DNA from: Comamonas denitrificans
Lineage (GTDB): Bacteria; Pseudomonadota; Gammaproteobacteria; Burkholderiales; Burkholderiaceae_C
Length of the DNA: 40,418 bases
NCBI RefSeq assembly: GCF_017368815.1
Contig: NZ_JAFNME010000025.1
Location: 1-40,418 of the forward strand
Reading direction: 5' to 3'
Below are positions 22,967 through 32,260 of the stretch, one piece after another (position 1 is the first letter of the stretch; each line of letters begins with the position of its first letter). The notes under the pieces are model-generated. The model saw nothing but the letters and a program-made list of their open reading frames with translations, was not told the DNA's origin and made no database searches. The translations under genes were made by a program, and so were the position numbers.

Positions 22967-25069
22967 TTATGCACCTTTAAGAATCGGGCCGATGCGGATC
23001 GAATGCGTTTCGGGAATTTCACTGTGCGCCAGCACTTGCAGGCGCGGGGCCACACGGCGCACGAGACGGGCGATGGCATTGCGAATTTGGTCGGGCACCA
23101 GCAGGCAGGCCGGCATGCCCAGCTCCTCTTGCTGGTTGGCCACCTCGGCGGCCCGCTGCGTCAGCACATCGGCCACGCCCGGGTCCAACGACGGGCCGTT
23201 GGCATTGGTCAGCGCTTGCACCAGCAGACGCTCTAAACCGGGTTCGATGGCAATCACATTCAACTCGCGGGTGGGGCCATAAATTTGTTGCACGATGGCC
23301 GGGGCCAAGGCAATGCGCACGCGCCGCGCCAGCTCCACCGGGTCTTGGGTGTGCCCGGCGTTTTCCGCCAGGGTTTCAATAATGGTGCGGATGTCACGAA
23401 TGTGCACCGCATCCTCCAGCAGCAGCTGCAGAACTTTTTGGAACACAGTAATCGGCACCATTTTTGGAATGACCTCTTCAATCAACCGGGGGGCCACTTT
23501 GGCCACGTGATCCACCAGCTGCTGAACCTCGGCGCGGCTCAGTAACTTGGCGGCATGCATTTGCATCAAGTGTGACAAATGTGTTGCCATCACAGTTTCC
23601 GAATCAACGACGGTAAAGCCTGCCATTTGTGCCGCTTCTTTTTGGCGCTCGTCAATCCAGTGAGCGGGCAAGCCAAAGGCCGGGTCGGTGGTGGGGGTGC
23701 CGATCAGTGGCGTGGTAATGCCACCGGGGTTGATCGCCAAATACATGCCAGGGAAGGCTTCGCCCTCGCCCACCATCACCCCGCGCAGGGTGATGCGGTA
23801 AGCGCTGGGCTTGAGTTCGAGGTTGTCGCGCACATGCACGGCAGGGGGCAAAAAGCCCACTTCCTGGGCAAATTTGCGGCGCACGCCTTTGATGCGGGTG
23901 AGCAAATCGCCTTGGCGCTTTTTATCCACCAGGGCAATCAGGCGGTAGCCCAGCTCCAGGCCCAGCAGATCCACGGGCTGCAAGTCGTCCCAGGTGGCCT
24001 CGGTTTCTTGCTGCGGCGCAGCCAGCGCCTCTTGCGCGGCAGCGAGCTGCTCGGGGGTTTCTTTGGGTTTGTTTTTCGCCCGCATGGCCAGCCAAGCGCC
24101 GTAGCCAAAGGCGCAGCCCATCAGCAAAAATACGGTGTGCGGCATGCCCGGAACCACCCCCAGCAAGATCAAAATGCCGGCCGTAATGCCCAAGGCCCGG
24201 GGCGACATGAACATCTGCGCAGCAATTTGCTTGCCGGTGTCGTTGTCCTTGCCCACGCGCGAAATCACCATGGCCGCAGCCACCGAAATGAGCAAACCAG
24301 GAATCTGCGCGACCAGCGCATCGCCCACGGCCAGCAAGACGTAGCTGTTGGCCGCCTCGCCCGCCGACAGGCCGTGCTGGGCCATGCCGATGGCAAAGCC
24401 GCCGATGATGTTGATGATCAAAATCAAAATCCCCGCCACCGCATCGCCGCGCACAAACTTGCTGGCACCGTCCATGGAGCCAAAGAAGTTCGCCTCTTCC
24501 TGTACCTCCAGGCGGCGGGTCTTAGCTTCGGCCTCGTCGATCAGGCCGGCATTCAAGTCGGCATCCACGGCCATTTGCTTGCCCGGCATGGCATCCAAGG
24601 TAAAGCGGGCGGACACCTCGGCAATGCGCTCAGCCCCCTTGGTCACCACCATGAAGTTGATGACCACCAAAATAGCAAACACGATCAAACCCACGGCAAA
24701 GTTGCCGCCAATCAAGAAGTGGCCAAAGGCCTCAATCACCGCCCCAGCCGCACCGGGGCCGGTGTGCCCTTCGAGCAAAACCACGCGGGTCGAGGCCACG
24801 TTCAGCGACAAACGCATCAAAGTGGTGAGCAGCAGCACCGACGGGAAGGCAGCAAAGTCCAGCGGCTTGACCATGTACGCCGCCACCATCATCACCATCA
24901 GCGCCAGGGCGATGTTCAGCGTGAAGAAGGTGTCCAGCATCCACGGGGCAATCGGCAGCACCATCAAGGCCAAGATGGCCACCACCAAGATGGGGGCCGC
25001 CAAGCCTTGCACAGCCCAGCCATTTTGGCCGGCCCATTGCTGAAGATTTTTTAAATTTGCGGTACTCAT
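22967..25069 (-). CDS. flhA: Flagellar export gate protein FlhA
   Basis: The protein has 700 residues, the full family length, from ATG 25069 with GGGAAG before it. Eight N-terminal membrane segments (residues about 20-320) include MVKPLDFAAFPSVLLLTTLM, RLSLNVASTRVVLL and the FHIPEP-type cytoplasmic loop KFVRGDAVAGILILIINIIG. The C-terminal cytoplasmic domain (about 360-700) contains ITLRGVMVGEGEAFPGMYLA and LQLLLEDAVHIRDIRTIIET. It forms the nonameric gate of the type III flagellar export apparatus, which couples proton flow to export. It lies 38 nt after flhB. Confidence 0.97.
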   Translation of the reverse strand: MSTANLKNLQQWAGQNGWAVQGLAAPILVVAILALMVLPIAPWMLDTFFTLNIALALMVMMVAAYMVKPLDFAAFPSVLLLTTLMRLSLNVASTRVVLLEGHTGPGAAGAVIEAFGHFLIGGNFAVGLIVFAILVVINFMVVTKGAERIAEVSARFTLDAMPGKQMAVDADLNAGLIDEAEAKTRRLEVQEEANFFGSMDGASKFVRGDAVAGILILIINIIGGFAIGMAQHGLSAGEAANSYVLLAVGDALVAQIPGLLISVAAAMVISRVGKDNDTGKQIAAQMFMSPRALGITAGILILLGVVPGMPHTVFLLMGCAFGYGAWLAMRAKNKPKETPEQLAAAQEALAAPQQETEATWDDLQPVDLLGLELGYRLIALVDKKRQGDLLTRIKGVRRKFAQEVGFLPPAVHVRDNLELKPSAYRITLRGVMVGEGEAFPGMYLAINPGGITTPLIGTPTTDPAFGLPAHWIDERQKEAAQMAGFTVVDSETVMATHLSHLMQMHAAKLLSRAEVQQLVDHVAKVAPRLIEEVIPKMVPITVFQKVLQLLLEDAVHIRDIRTIIETLAENAGHTQDPVELARRVRIALAPAIVQQIYGPTRELNVIAIEPGLERLLVQALTNANGPSLDPGVADVLTQRAAEVANQQEELGMPACLLVPDQIRNAIARLVRRVAPRLQVLAHSEIPETHSIRIGPILKGA

Positions 25070-25107
25070 AGCACGCTTCCCTTTTATTTCAACGCTATTT
25101 ATGGTTT

Positions 25108-26253
25108 TTATTCCGCAAAACGTTTCTTGTTATGCGGATCCAGCTCTTCTGGAACATCGGGTGGGGCCAAATCACCGGGGGCTGGCGCTTCGCCACGCAG
25201 GCTGGCTTTCAACCGATACACATAGGCCAGCACCTGCGCCACAGCGGTGTAGAGCTGGGCTGGAATGGTTTGGTCAATTTCCGCATGGGCGTACAGCGCC
25301 CGCGCCAGCATGGGCGACTCCAACACGGGGACGCTGTGGGCTTTGGCCACTTCCCGAATCTTCAGCGCAATCAAATCTGCGCCCATGGCCACGACTTGGG
25401 GGGCGCTCATGGTGGCCTCGTCATAGCGCAGCGCCACGGCGTAATGGGTGGGGTTGGTGACAACAAAATCGGCCGCCGGCACGCGCGAAACCGAAGCACG
25501 GTGCGCCATCTCGCGCTGCTTTTGGCGAATTTTTCCCTTGACTTCAGGGCTGCCTTCAGACTCTTTGTGCTCTTGTTTGACCTCTTGGTGGCTCATTTTC
25601 AAGCGCTGCAAGAACAGGAATTTTTGCAAGGGCACATCAATCAGGGCCACGATGAACACCACCAGCATCAGCAGCATGAGGCCCGACAAAATCCAATCGC
25701 CCGCCATGGCCAAGGCCATCGGGCTGCCCTGCGCGGGCAACTTGGCCACATGTGCCACGCCATCGCGAATGTGCAGCCAAGCGATAAATCCCAAAATCAG
25801 CGTCAGAAAAACGTTTTTGATCGCCGTGACCAATTGCTGCTTGGAAAACACGTTACCCAAGCCCGCCAAGGGGTTGATCTTGCTGAATTTGGGCATGATG
25901 GGTGTCCAGCTGAACACCCAGCCGCCGGACATCAGACTGAGCAAAATCGTCGCCACATTGATGCACAGGGCAAACACCAGCACCCCCAGGATGCCCAGAC
26001 CCATCATGCTGACCAGGCGCTCAAGCATCACATGCGGCACCAGCACCGTGGCCCCATCAAAGGTGAACTGCTGGCGCATCTCGATGCGCAGGTGCTGCAA
26101 CAGGGTGGGGCCACCGGCCAACACCACCGCACAGCCGATGCCTAAAACCGCCAGATGCGACAAGTCCCGCGAGCGCGAGGTCTGGCCCTCGCTACGGGTC
26201 TTTTGCAGCTTCCTGGCGGTGGCTGGGAGGGATTTATCTTGGCTCGATTCCAT
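25108..26253 (-). CDS. flhB: Flagellar export substrate-specificity switch FlhB
   Basis: The protein has 381 residues, the family length. The N-terminus KSLPATARKLQKTRSEGQTS resembles the PTxKRLxDAREKGQ consensus, though with ATARK instead of PTEKK. Four membrane helices follow (about 30-215). The cytoplasmic part carries the autocleavage site NPTH (N267-H270) in VVTNPTHYAVALRYD, whose cleavage switches export from rod-hook to filament subunits. No ribosome site stands before ATG 26253; instead a perfect 9-bp inverted repeat ends 3 nt upstream. First gene of the flhB-flhA-flhF run. Confidence 0.96.
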   Translation of the reverse strand: MESSQDKSLPATARKLQKTRSEGQTSRSRDLSHLAVLGIGCAVVLAGGPTLLQHLRIEMRQQFTFDGATVLVPHVMLERLVSMMGLGILGVLVFALCINVATILLSLMSGGWVFSWTPIMPKFSKINPLAGLGNVFSKQQLVTAIKNVFLTLILGFIAWLHIRDGVAHVAKLPAQGSPMALAMAGDWILSGLMLLMLVVFIVALIDVPLQKFLFLQRLKMSHQEVKQEHKESEGSPEVKGKIRQKQREMAHRASVSRVPAADFVVTNPTHYAVALRYDEATMSAPQVVAMGADLIALKIREVAKAHSVPVLESPMLARALYAHAEIDQTIPAQLYTAVAQVLAYVYRLKASLRGEAPAPGDLAPPDVPEELDPHNKKRFAE

Positions 26254-26256
26254 GGT

Positions 26257-26281
26257 GGCATGAGAGGTAAGGTCTCATGCC
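26257..26281 (-). promoter_or_regulatory. Perfect 9-bp hairpin just before the flhB start codon
   Basis: GGCATGAGA (26257-26265), 7-nt loop, TCTCATGCC (26273-26281). In the mRNA the stem ends 3 nt before the flhB AUG and occupies the place of the ribosome-binding site. There is no U-tract, so it is not a normal terminator. It may act as a translational control element or protein operator. Confidence 0.6.
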
Positions 26282-26375
26282 ATTGTCCGGATCTGGAAAG
26301 AATGCAAAGGATGGATAAGCCCGCTTTAAGGGCTGTTTATCTTGCAAAAGACGCAAGGCAATAATAAAAACAGGA

Positions 26376-26403
26376 GCTGCAAACGCTTATCCAGCAAGCG
26401 TTT
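26376..26403. repeat. Intergenic palindrome between cheZ and flhB
   Basis: AGCTGC (26375-26380) precedes AAACGCTT (26381-26388), loop ATCCAGC, AAGCGTTT (26396-26403). The 8-bp stem and a T5 tract about 10 nt further on the minus strand could weakly terminate cheZ transcripts before flhB. Same family as 12871, 17456 and 32261. Confidence 0.65.
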
Positions 26404-26424
26404 CAAACCTTTTATCTATTTACA

Positions 26425-27150
26425 TTAAAAACCCAGGCTGGCCAGCAAATCATCCACCTCGGACTGGGAGGACACCACGTTGGGGGTGCTGGCTGGATCG
26501 ACCACCGGGCCATTGAGCTCGGGATGGGCAATGGGCTGGCCTTCAGCCAACGCTGCGGCCCAGACATCTTCGGCATCCACCGCCTCAGGCACCGGCGGCG
26601 CAGGGGGCTGGGCAGGTGCCGCTGGGAGCACCGCACCGGCCGGGGCGGTTTGCACCAGCAACTCCACCAGCTGGCTCTCCAGGCTGGAGGCCAAGGTAAC
26701 CACCTTGGCAATCACCTGCCCAGTGAGGTCATGAAAGTCCTGGGCCATCATGATGTCGGTCAGTTGCTGATCGACAATTTCAGTGGCGGTCTCCATGTCC
26801 TCCAGGTAGTTCATGATGTGCCCCTTGGCCACCGCAGCGACTGGGTCGGCAATCATGGACTGGCGCATCTGCTTGGTGGCATTGACGATATTGGTTTGGC
26901 GCACTTTTGCGTCATCCACCAAGCTCAACACTTTCTCGGCCGCCTCACCGGTTAAACGGGCGATGTACGACAGCCGATTTTGGGCATCGGGCAGCTTGTC
27001 GGCCGAGCTGCGCAAGCGATCAGCGTAGCCCAGCTCGCGCAAGGCATCGTGCAACTGGCGCGTGAGCAGCCCCAGCTTGTTGTGAACATCGTCCTGCCCC
27101 AAACCGGCTGCAGGCGCATCAACGGGAGGATTGGGCAGATCTTCTTGCAT
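26425..27150 (-). CDS. cheZ: CheY-P phosphatase CheZ
   Basis: The protein has 241 residues. The long helical hairpin (about 20-160) contains the active-site segment MMAQDFHDLTGQVIAKVV, matching the QDFQDLTGQ motif with its catalytic Asp and Gln. A Pro/Ala-rich linker (about 175-195) leads to the C-terminal CheY-binding helix SEVDDLLASLGF. It removes phosphate from CheY-P and ends the tumble or switch signal. It starts 6 nt after cheY; an acidic start region (MQEDLPNPPVD) is normal. Confidence 0.95.
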   Translation of the reverse strand: MQEDLPNPPVDAPAAGLGQDDVHNKLGLLTRQLHDALRELGYADRLRSSADKLPDAQNRLSYIARLTGEAAEKVLSLVDDAKVRQTNIVNATKQMRQSMIADPVAAVAKGHIMNYLEDMETATEIVDQQLTDIMMAQDFHDLTGQVIAKVVTLASSLESQLVELLVQTAPAGAVLPAAPAQPPAPPVPEAVDAEDVWAAALAEGQPIAHPELNGPVVDPASTPNVVSSQSEVDDLLASLGF

Positions 27151-27156
27151 GGTGTT

Positions 27157-27549
27157 TTACGCCAATCCTTGTTTTTTCAGGATCAGGGTCACCTTCTCTT
27201 CCAAGGTGGCCTTGGTAAAAGGTTTCACGATATAGCCAGCAGCCCCGCCTTGGGCGGCAGCCACAATATCCTCTTTGCGGGCTTCAGCGGTCACCATCAG
27301 CACGGGCAGGTGTTTGAGTTTTTCGTCCGACTTCACTTCTGCCAACAGCTGAAAGCCGTTCATGTTGGGCATATTGATATCGGTCACCACGAAGTCGAAC
27401 TTGCTGCTGCGCAGCTTTTGCAAGGCCGCTACACCATCTTCAGCCTCATCGGCCTCAGAGAACCCGCTCTCTTTGAGCAGGTTGCGCACGATCCGGCGCA
27501 TGGTGGAGAAGTCATCAACAATTAAAAAACGAAGGGCAGTGTTTGCCAC
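27157..27549 (-). CDS. cheY: Chemotaxis response regulator CheY
   Basis: The protein has 130 residues as a single receiver domain. It starts with GTG at 27549, with AAAGGGG upstream; an ATG two bases earlier is out of frame. All key residues fall at the E. coli positions: D12 and D13 ([11 protein letters not shown]), phospho-acceptor D57 ([12 protein letters not shown]), T87 (LMVTAEA), Y106 and K109 ([15 protein letters not shown]). CheY-P binds FliM and switches the motor. The kinase CheA and coupling protein CheW are not in this window although motA-motB and cheZ are adjacent. Confidence 0.97.
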   Translation of the reverse strand: MANTALRFLIVDDFSTMRRIVRNLLKESGFSEADEAEDGVAALQKLRSSKFDFVVTDINMPNMNGFQLLAEVKSDEKLKHLPVLMVTAEARKEDIVAAAQGGAAGYIVKPFTKATLEEKVTLILKKQGLA

Positions 27550-27578
27550 ATCGGGCCCCTTTCGGTGAAAAGTTATCG

Positions 27579-28619
27579 TTAAGGTCTTGCAGCTTCAGGG
27601 GCGGCGGATGGCCCCTTCGCTGCATCTACAGGTGCGGGTATTGTCGCTGGTTCAAAGGGTCGATTGTCCGGGGTTTGCCCTGTCAGCACCTCAGGAACAT
27701 CCGTTTGCTGCGTGACTGGCTGGAAATTTTTCCCCAGCAAGCGCTCTTCGGCTTCGCGTGTGAGCACAGTAATCGTAATGCGCCGGTTTTGCGGTGCCCG
27801 TGGTTGGTCCGGCAATAACAAATCCATGGAGGAGAGGCCGACGACCCGGGCCAGCTTGTCATCGGGCATGCCCGCAGAAACCAGCTCCCGGCGTGAAGCA
27901 TTGGCGCGATCGGTGGACAACTCCCAGTTGCTATACCCGCGCTCGCCATTGCCGTAAGGTGCGGCATCGGTGTGCCCAGCTAAGCTGATGCGATTTTCTA
28001 CCCCACCCAGGGCTGCTCCCACCTCTCGCAGAATAACGCGCATATAGGGTTTGACGATGGCGCTGCCAATGTCAAACATGGGGCGGTTTTGCTCATCCAC
28101 AATTTGAATCTGCAAGCCATCCGGGGTGATGTCCATGCGGATCTGCGAACGGTACTCGTTGAGCGTGGCATTGCTGGAAATCACCGCATCAATCTTGGCC
28201 TGCAAGGCCTTGATGCGCTGCGCATCTTCTTGTGCCCGACGGGATTTGGCATCCATATCACGGCGCCGATTGGTGTCGGCATCTGTGTCAGAGCGCTTGA
28301 CCTGCCCGCTGATGCGGGCCAAATCAGTGCCGCCCCCAGGAATGATGCTGGAGCTGTTACCGGCCCCATCCCCGCCCTGCATGGCCACTTTCAGCGGCGA
28401 ATTAAAGTAGGCGGCAATGCCTTGCAAATCCCCTTTGGCTGTGGAGCCGAGCAGCCACATCAAGAGGAAAAACGCCATCATGGCGGTGACAAAGTCAGCG
28501 TAAGCAATCTTCCACGCGCCGCCATGCACACCATGTGCGTTTTTCTTAACGCGCTTGATGATGATGGGCTGGAGTTTTTTTTCACTCCCTCCCGCCTGGC
28601 CCTGGGGTGCGGTTGCCAT
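27579..28619 (-). CDS. motB: Flagellar motor stator protein MotB
   Basis: The protein has 346 residues. One membrane helix (about 40-58) contains the proton-binding aspartate D42 in [20 protein letters not shown], typical of proton-driven MotB. Residues about 165-290 form the OmpA-like peptidoglycan-binding domain, with [34 protein letters not shown] and RRITITVL. The Pro/Ala-rich C-terminal tail is variable. It anchors the stator to the cell wall. The ATG directly follows the motA stop (TAAATG). Confidence 0.96.
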   Translation of the reverse strand: MATAPQGQAGGSEKKLQPIIIKRVKKNAHGVHGGAWKIAYADFVTAMMAFFLLMWLLGSTAKGDLQGIAAYFNSPLKVAMQGGDGAGNSSSIIPGGGTDLARISGQVKRSDTDADTNRRRDMDAKSRRAQEDAQRIKALQAKIDAVISSNATLNEYRSQIRMDITPDGLQIQIVDEQNRPMFDIGSAIVKPYMRVILREVGAALGGVENRISLAGHTDAAPYGNGERGYSNWELSTDRANASRRELVSAGMPDDKLARVVGLSSMDLLLPDQPRAPQNRRITITVLTREAEERLLGKNFQPVTQQTDVPEVLTGQTPDNRPFEPATIPAPVDAAKGPSAAPEAARP

Positions 28620-29480
28620 TTACTTCTTGCCCTTGACGTGGGATTCGAGCTCAAGAAAACCGGGGCGCTCTGTCGAGAAGAGAACTTTGCGGCCAAACTC
28701 AATCGCTGTGGGCGGGTTGTAGCCTTGCATACTGGCAATCAAGGTGCATTTGATGCAATCGAACTCTTTGGAGGCATCTTGCACGTTGTGCTCGACCAAG
28801 CAGGCCATGGGTTCGACCAAAGCGTAGGCCAGCAAAATCCCCAAAAACGTCCCGACCAGCGCCGAAGCAATCATCCCACCCAACACCGAGGGGGGCTGCC
28901 CCACCGAGCCCATGGTGTTTACCACCCCCAGCACGGCGGCCACGATACCAAAGGCAGGCAAAGCACCAGCCAGCCGCTGCAAAGCGACCACCGGACGGTG
29001 CGCCTCTTGGTGGTGGGCATCAATTTCGTTGTCCATGAGCGATTCAATCTCATGGGAGTTGAGGTTGCCCGAGACCATCATGCGCAGGTAATCGGTCATG
29101 AAATCGACCAAATGGTGATCGGCCAACAGCGCAGGGTATTTTTGAAACATGGGGGAGTTCTGCGGCTCCTCCACATCGCCTTCAATGGACATCAAGCCCT
29201 CTTTGCGGGCTTTTTGCAAAATGTCATAGAGCAAGGCCAGCAAGTCCATGAACCGGGCTTTGTTCTGTTTTCCCCCTTTAAAGGCAGCCGCCACGGCAGC
29301 GATGGTGGCTTTTAGCACCTTGGGAGGATTGGATACCAAGAACGCACCCAGGGCTGAGCCACCAATGGTGGCCATCTCAAAGGGCAAGGCCTTAGCCAAA
29401 ACATCCACGTTGCCGCCGTGCAATATATACACACCGAAAACGCAGCCAAAAGCAATAACATAACCAATGATGGCAAACAT
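28620..29480 (-). CDS. motA: Flagellar motor stator protein MotA
   Basis: The protein has 286 residues from ATG 29480 (MFAIIGYVIAFGCVFGVYIL), the standard N-terminus; an in-frame TTG at 29513 would add 11 unconserved residues. Four membrane segments are visible. The cytoplasmic loop with LLALLYDILQKARKEGLMSI holds the charged residues that face FliG, and ALPAFGIVAAVLGVVNTM carries the conserved proline near the proton path. It pairs with MotB in the stator. First gene of motA-motB-cheY-cheZ. Confidence 0.96.
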   Translation of the reverse strand: MFAIIGYVIAFGCVFGVYILHGGNVDVLAKALPFEMATIGGSALGAFLVSNPPKVLKATIAAVAAAFKGGKQNKARFMDLLALLYDILQKARKEGLMSIEGDVEEPQNSPMFQKYPALLADHHLVDFMTDYLRMMVSGNLNSHEIESLMDNEIDAHHQEAHRPVVALQRLAGALPAFGIVAAVLGVVNTMGSVGQPPSVLGGMIASALVGTFLGILLAYALVEPMACLVEHNVQDASKEFDCIKCTLIASMQGYNPPTAIEFGRKVLFSTERPGFLELESHVKGKK

Positions 29481-29554
29481 AGGCGGGATTTTGTCAGACT
29501 GCCGAGCAGTCAAATACGAAAACTAAAGGGAGAAAACTGCACTTCTTGGCTGCT

Positions 29555-29591
29555 TGGCGCAATTTCTTGCGCTTTCAATGCGATGGCGCAA
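29555..29591. promoter_or_regulatory. Repeated TGGCGCAA motifs upstream of motA
   Basis: TGGCGCAA occurs at 29555-29562 and 29584-29591 with an inverted TTGCGC at 29567-29572 between them, about 75-110 nt before the motA start. The remaining intergenic sequence 29481-29694 holds no gene; a small palindrome, TAGTA-GT-TACTA, lies at 29652-29663. Binding by a motility regulator is an inference. Confidence 0.3.
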
Positions 29592-29694
29592 AACGTTTGA
29601 CTGTATCTTGCCTGCACTGCTGTCTGCTGGCACACGGTATTTCATCGTACATAGTAGTTACTAGCAGCACCAACCCAGCACAGCCCATGCGCCA

Positions 29695-30270
29695 TCACCC
29701 GACGGGCCAGACTGCACCGTAGTTGTTCAATATGGCATCCAGGGGCTGGTCGTGCGGCTCGGGCTCAAAGCAATCAATATACCCTTGCGCAAACCCCAAA
29801 CCAACAGTGAACGGTTTGGGCTGCAATTGCGCCAAGGTGCGGTCATAAAAACCACCGCCGTAGCCCAAGCGATACCCCCCCGCGCCATAGCCCACACAGG
29901 GCACAAACAGCAACGTCGGCTCAATCACCTCCGTGTCTTTGGGCTTGGGAATCCCGTAGGCATCCTCTTCCATCGGGCACCCCGGATACCACACATGAAA
30001 ACGCATGGTCTTGGTTTGCTTATCAATCACCGGCAAGCCAATGCGGCGCAGCTGGGGTTTGTCCAGCAGCTCGCCATCTTCCTTCCAGCGGTGCAGGACA
30101 GGCAAAGGGTCAAATTCCCCTTTGATTGGCCAATACGCACCAATCACCGTATCGGCACGGCCCACCAACCAAATGCGCATGGCACTTTGCAGGTCGTGCG
30201 TGCTCTGCTGCCGATGGGGCATTTGCAAACGGGCTTGCACCAAACTTCGGCGCAGGGCTACTTTGTCCAT
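29695..30270 (-). CDS. fau: 5-formyltetrahydrofolate cyclo-ligase
   Basis: The protein has 191 residues from ATG 30270 (MDKVALRRSLVQARLQMP); the longer frame runs into the divergent slt gene. Family motifs are the N-terminal K-x-x-LR helix, GAYWPIKGEFDPLPVL for the substrate site, and GAGGYRLGYGGGFYDRTLAQ (glycine-rich ATP loop, near residues 128-148). It converts 5-formyl-THF to 5,10-methenyl-THF with ATP (also called ygfA or MTHFS). In many proteobacteria it lies beside 6S RNA (ssrS); no such RNA was recognised here. Only 15 bp separate its start from slt. Confidence 0.93.
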   Translation of the reverse strand: MDKVALRRSLVQARLQMPHRQQSTHDLQSAMRIWLVGRADTVIGAYWPIKGEFDPLPVLHRWKEDGELLDKPQLRRIGLPVIDKQTKTMRFHVWYPGCPMEEDAYGIPKPKDTEVIEPTLLFVPCVGYGAGGYRLGYGGGFYDRTLAQLQPKPFTVGLGFAQGYIDCFEPEPHDQPLDAILNNYGAVWPVG

Positions 30271-30285
30271 CACATAATCCACAGA

Positions 30286-32253
30286 ATGAAACGGCTTGCA
30301 ATTTTGACACCGCTGGTGGCTTTGGCCACTACTTTGACCTGTCCTGGCGTTGTTTTCGCGCAGTCTGCCGCAGATGAGGTGCTGCTGCAGATGCAACAAG
30401 CCTCGCGCAAACAGGACCTGCGGACGCTAACCTCCCTGCTCCCGGCCATCCAAGGCCACCCGCTGGAAGTCTGGGGGCACTACTGGGCACTAAAGGCACG
30501 GCTAAGCAGCGCCACGGCCCAAGAGGTGGAAGACTTCCTGCAGCGCTGGCGCGGCACCTACCAAGAAGACCGCCTGCGCAACGACTGGCTGCTGCTGCTG
30601 GGCCAGCGGCGCAACTGGGCAGAATTTGAACGCCTGCACACCGAATTTCGGATGCAAGACGACAAGCAGCTGCGCTGCTACGACTTGGCCATTGCCAGCA
30701 TCGAAGGCCGCCTGCCCCAGCACGCCAGCACAGAACTGCAACAACTGTGGATGGGCCAGCCCGCCAATGACGATGGCTGCACATACGCCGCCAGCACCCT
30801 GTACGCCGCCGAGCAACTGCCCGCCCTGGCCGTGTGGCAGCGTGCCCGCCTGGGGGCCGAACGCAACCAACTGAGCACCGCGCGCAATGCGCTGGCCATC
30901 GTTGCACCGCAGCACGTGGATGCCCTGGCCGGGCTGTTCAAATCCCCGCAGGCATACCTGAGCAACCCCAAAACCACCCCACCGCCCGCCCTGGCCACAC
31001 TGGCACTAATTCGACTGGCCAGCAGCGACCCGGACCAGGCCGCGCAATTGCTGCGCACGCGCTGGCAACAATCGCTGTCCGCCGAAGAGCAGCACTGGGT
31101 CTGGGGCATGATCGGCAAAGTGGCCGCCCGCCGCCTGTCTGACAATGCGCTGGATTATTTTGCCCAAGTCAAACAGCTGACCGACCTGAACGACGACAGC
31201 CTGGCCTGGCTGGCCCGTGCCGCCTTGCGTGCTGGCCAATGGGACAAGGTGCAGCGCGCCATCGCCGCCATGTCCCCCGCGCAACAGCAAGACAGCACCT
31301 GGGTGTACTGGCAGGCCCGAGCCCTGCTGACCCAGGGCACACCCGCCGACCAGGCACGCGCCCAGGCCTTGCTGGGCAGCATTGCCGGTGTCAATGGCTT
31401 CTACGAACAACTGGCCGCTGAAGACCTTGGGCAAGCCGTGCTGCCGCCGCCCGAGCCGCAGCCGCCCACCGCCGAGGAAATCGCCCGCGCCAACGCCAAC
31501 CCCGGCCTGACGCGGGCGCTGTATGCCATCCGCATCGGCCTGCGCAGCGAAGGCGTGCGCGAATGGAACTACACCACCAACCTGCACCAACCCGGCGGCA
31601 TGCAGGACCGCGATCTGCTGGCCGCCGCCGCCATCGCCTGCCAAGCCCAGGTGTGGGACCGCTGCATCAACACCAGCGAGCGCACCAAGAGCTTTGTGAG
31701 CTGGCAGCAGCGCTACCCGATGCCGTTCAAAGACGAGGTGGTTACCCGTGCCCGCACCATTGGGCTTGATCCCGCCTATGTGTACGGACTGATCCGCCAG
31801 GAAAGCCGCTTCATCATGGACGCACGCTCCCATGTCGGGGCCTCCGGGCTGATGCAGGTGATGCCCGCCACGGCCAAGTGGACGGCCAAAAAAATCGGCA
31901 TGACCGATTTTCAGCCCTCGATGATCAACCAGCACGATGTGAACATCACCATCGGCACCGCCTACCTCAAGCTGGCGCTGGACGATTTTGATGGCTCCAT
32001 GGCGCTGGCCGCCGCTGGGTACAACGCTGGCCCCGGTCGCCCGCGCAACTGGCGCAACGGCCCGGTGCTGGATGCGGCGATTTGGGCCGAAAACGTGCCC
32101 TTCACCGAAACGCGCGACTATGTGAAAAAGGTGCTGGCCAACACCACCAACTACGCCGCCGCCATCACCGGCCACCCCCAATCGCTGCGCTCCCGCCTGG
32201 GGCTGGTGGGGCCGAAAAACACCCCTGTGGCGTACAACAAAGAACTACCTTAA
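30286..32253 (+). CDS. slt: Soluble lytic murein transglycosylase
   Basis: The protein has 655 residues from ATG 30286. It begins with a clear signal peptide (MKRLAILTPLVALATT, cleavage after VFA). A long superhelical U-shaped domain of paired helices follows (about 30-460), with repeats such as WVYWQARALLTQGTPADQAR. The C-terminal lysozyme-like domain (about 490-620) has the catalytic glutamate near residue 505 in LIRQESRFIMDARS, then VGASGLMQVMPATAKWTAKK and AAAGYNAGPGRPRNW. It cuts peptidoglycan glycan strands to anhydromuropeptides in the periplasm. It could also make room for the flagellar rod, but it is not in the flagellar operon. Confidence 0.94.
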   Translation: MKRLAILTPLVALATTLTCPGVVFAQSAADEVLLQMQQASRKQDLRTLTSLLPAIQGHPLEVWGHYWALKARLSSATAQEVEDFLQRWRGTYQEDRLRNDWLLLLGQRRNWAEFERLHTEFRMQDDKQLRCYDLAIASIEGRLPQHASTELQQLWMGQPANDDGCTYAASTLYAAEQLPALAVWQRARLGAERNQLSTARNALAIVAPQHVDALAGLFKSPQAYLSNPKTTPPPALATLALIRLASSDPDQAAQLLRTRWQQSLSAEEQHWVWGMIGKVAARRLSDNALDYFAQVKQLTDLNDDSLAWLARAALRAGQWDKVQRAIAAMSPAQQQDSTWVYWQARALLTQGTPADQARAQALLGSIAGVNGFYEQLAAEDLGQAVLPPPEPQPPTAEEIARANANPGLTRALYAIRIGLRSEGVREWNYTTNLHQPGGMQDRDLLAAAAIACQAQVWDRCINTSERTKSFVSWQQRYPMPFKDEVVTRARTIGLDPAYVYGLIRQESRFIMDARSHVGASGLMQVMPATAKWTAKKIGMTDFQPSMINQHDVNITIGTAYLKLALDDFDGSMALAAAGYNAGPGRPRNWRNGPVLDAAIWAENVPFTETRDYVKKVLANTTNYAAAITGHPQSLRSRLGLVGPKNTPVAYNKELP

Positions 32254-32260
32254 ATTTGAT

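Noticed and set aside
23579-25054. Plus-strand frame (491 codons) opposite flhA
   Set aside because: Shadow frame of a conserved gene, without family features or a start site.
31006-32181. Minus-strand frame (391 codons) opposite slt
   Set aside because: Gly/His-rich mirror of the Slt coding sequence; no domain is recognisable.
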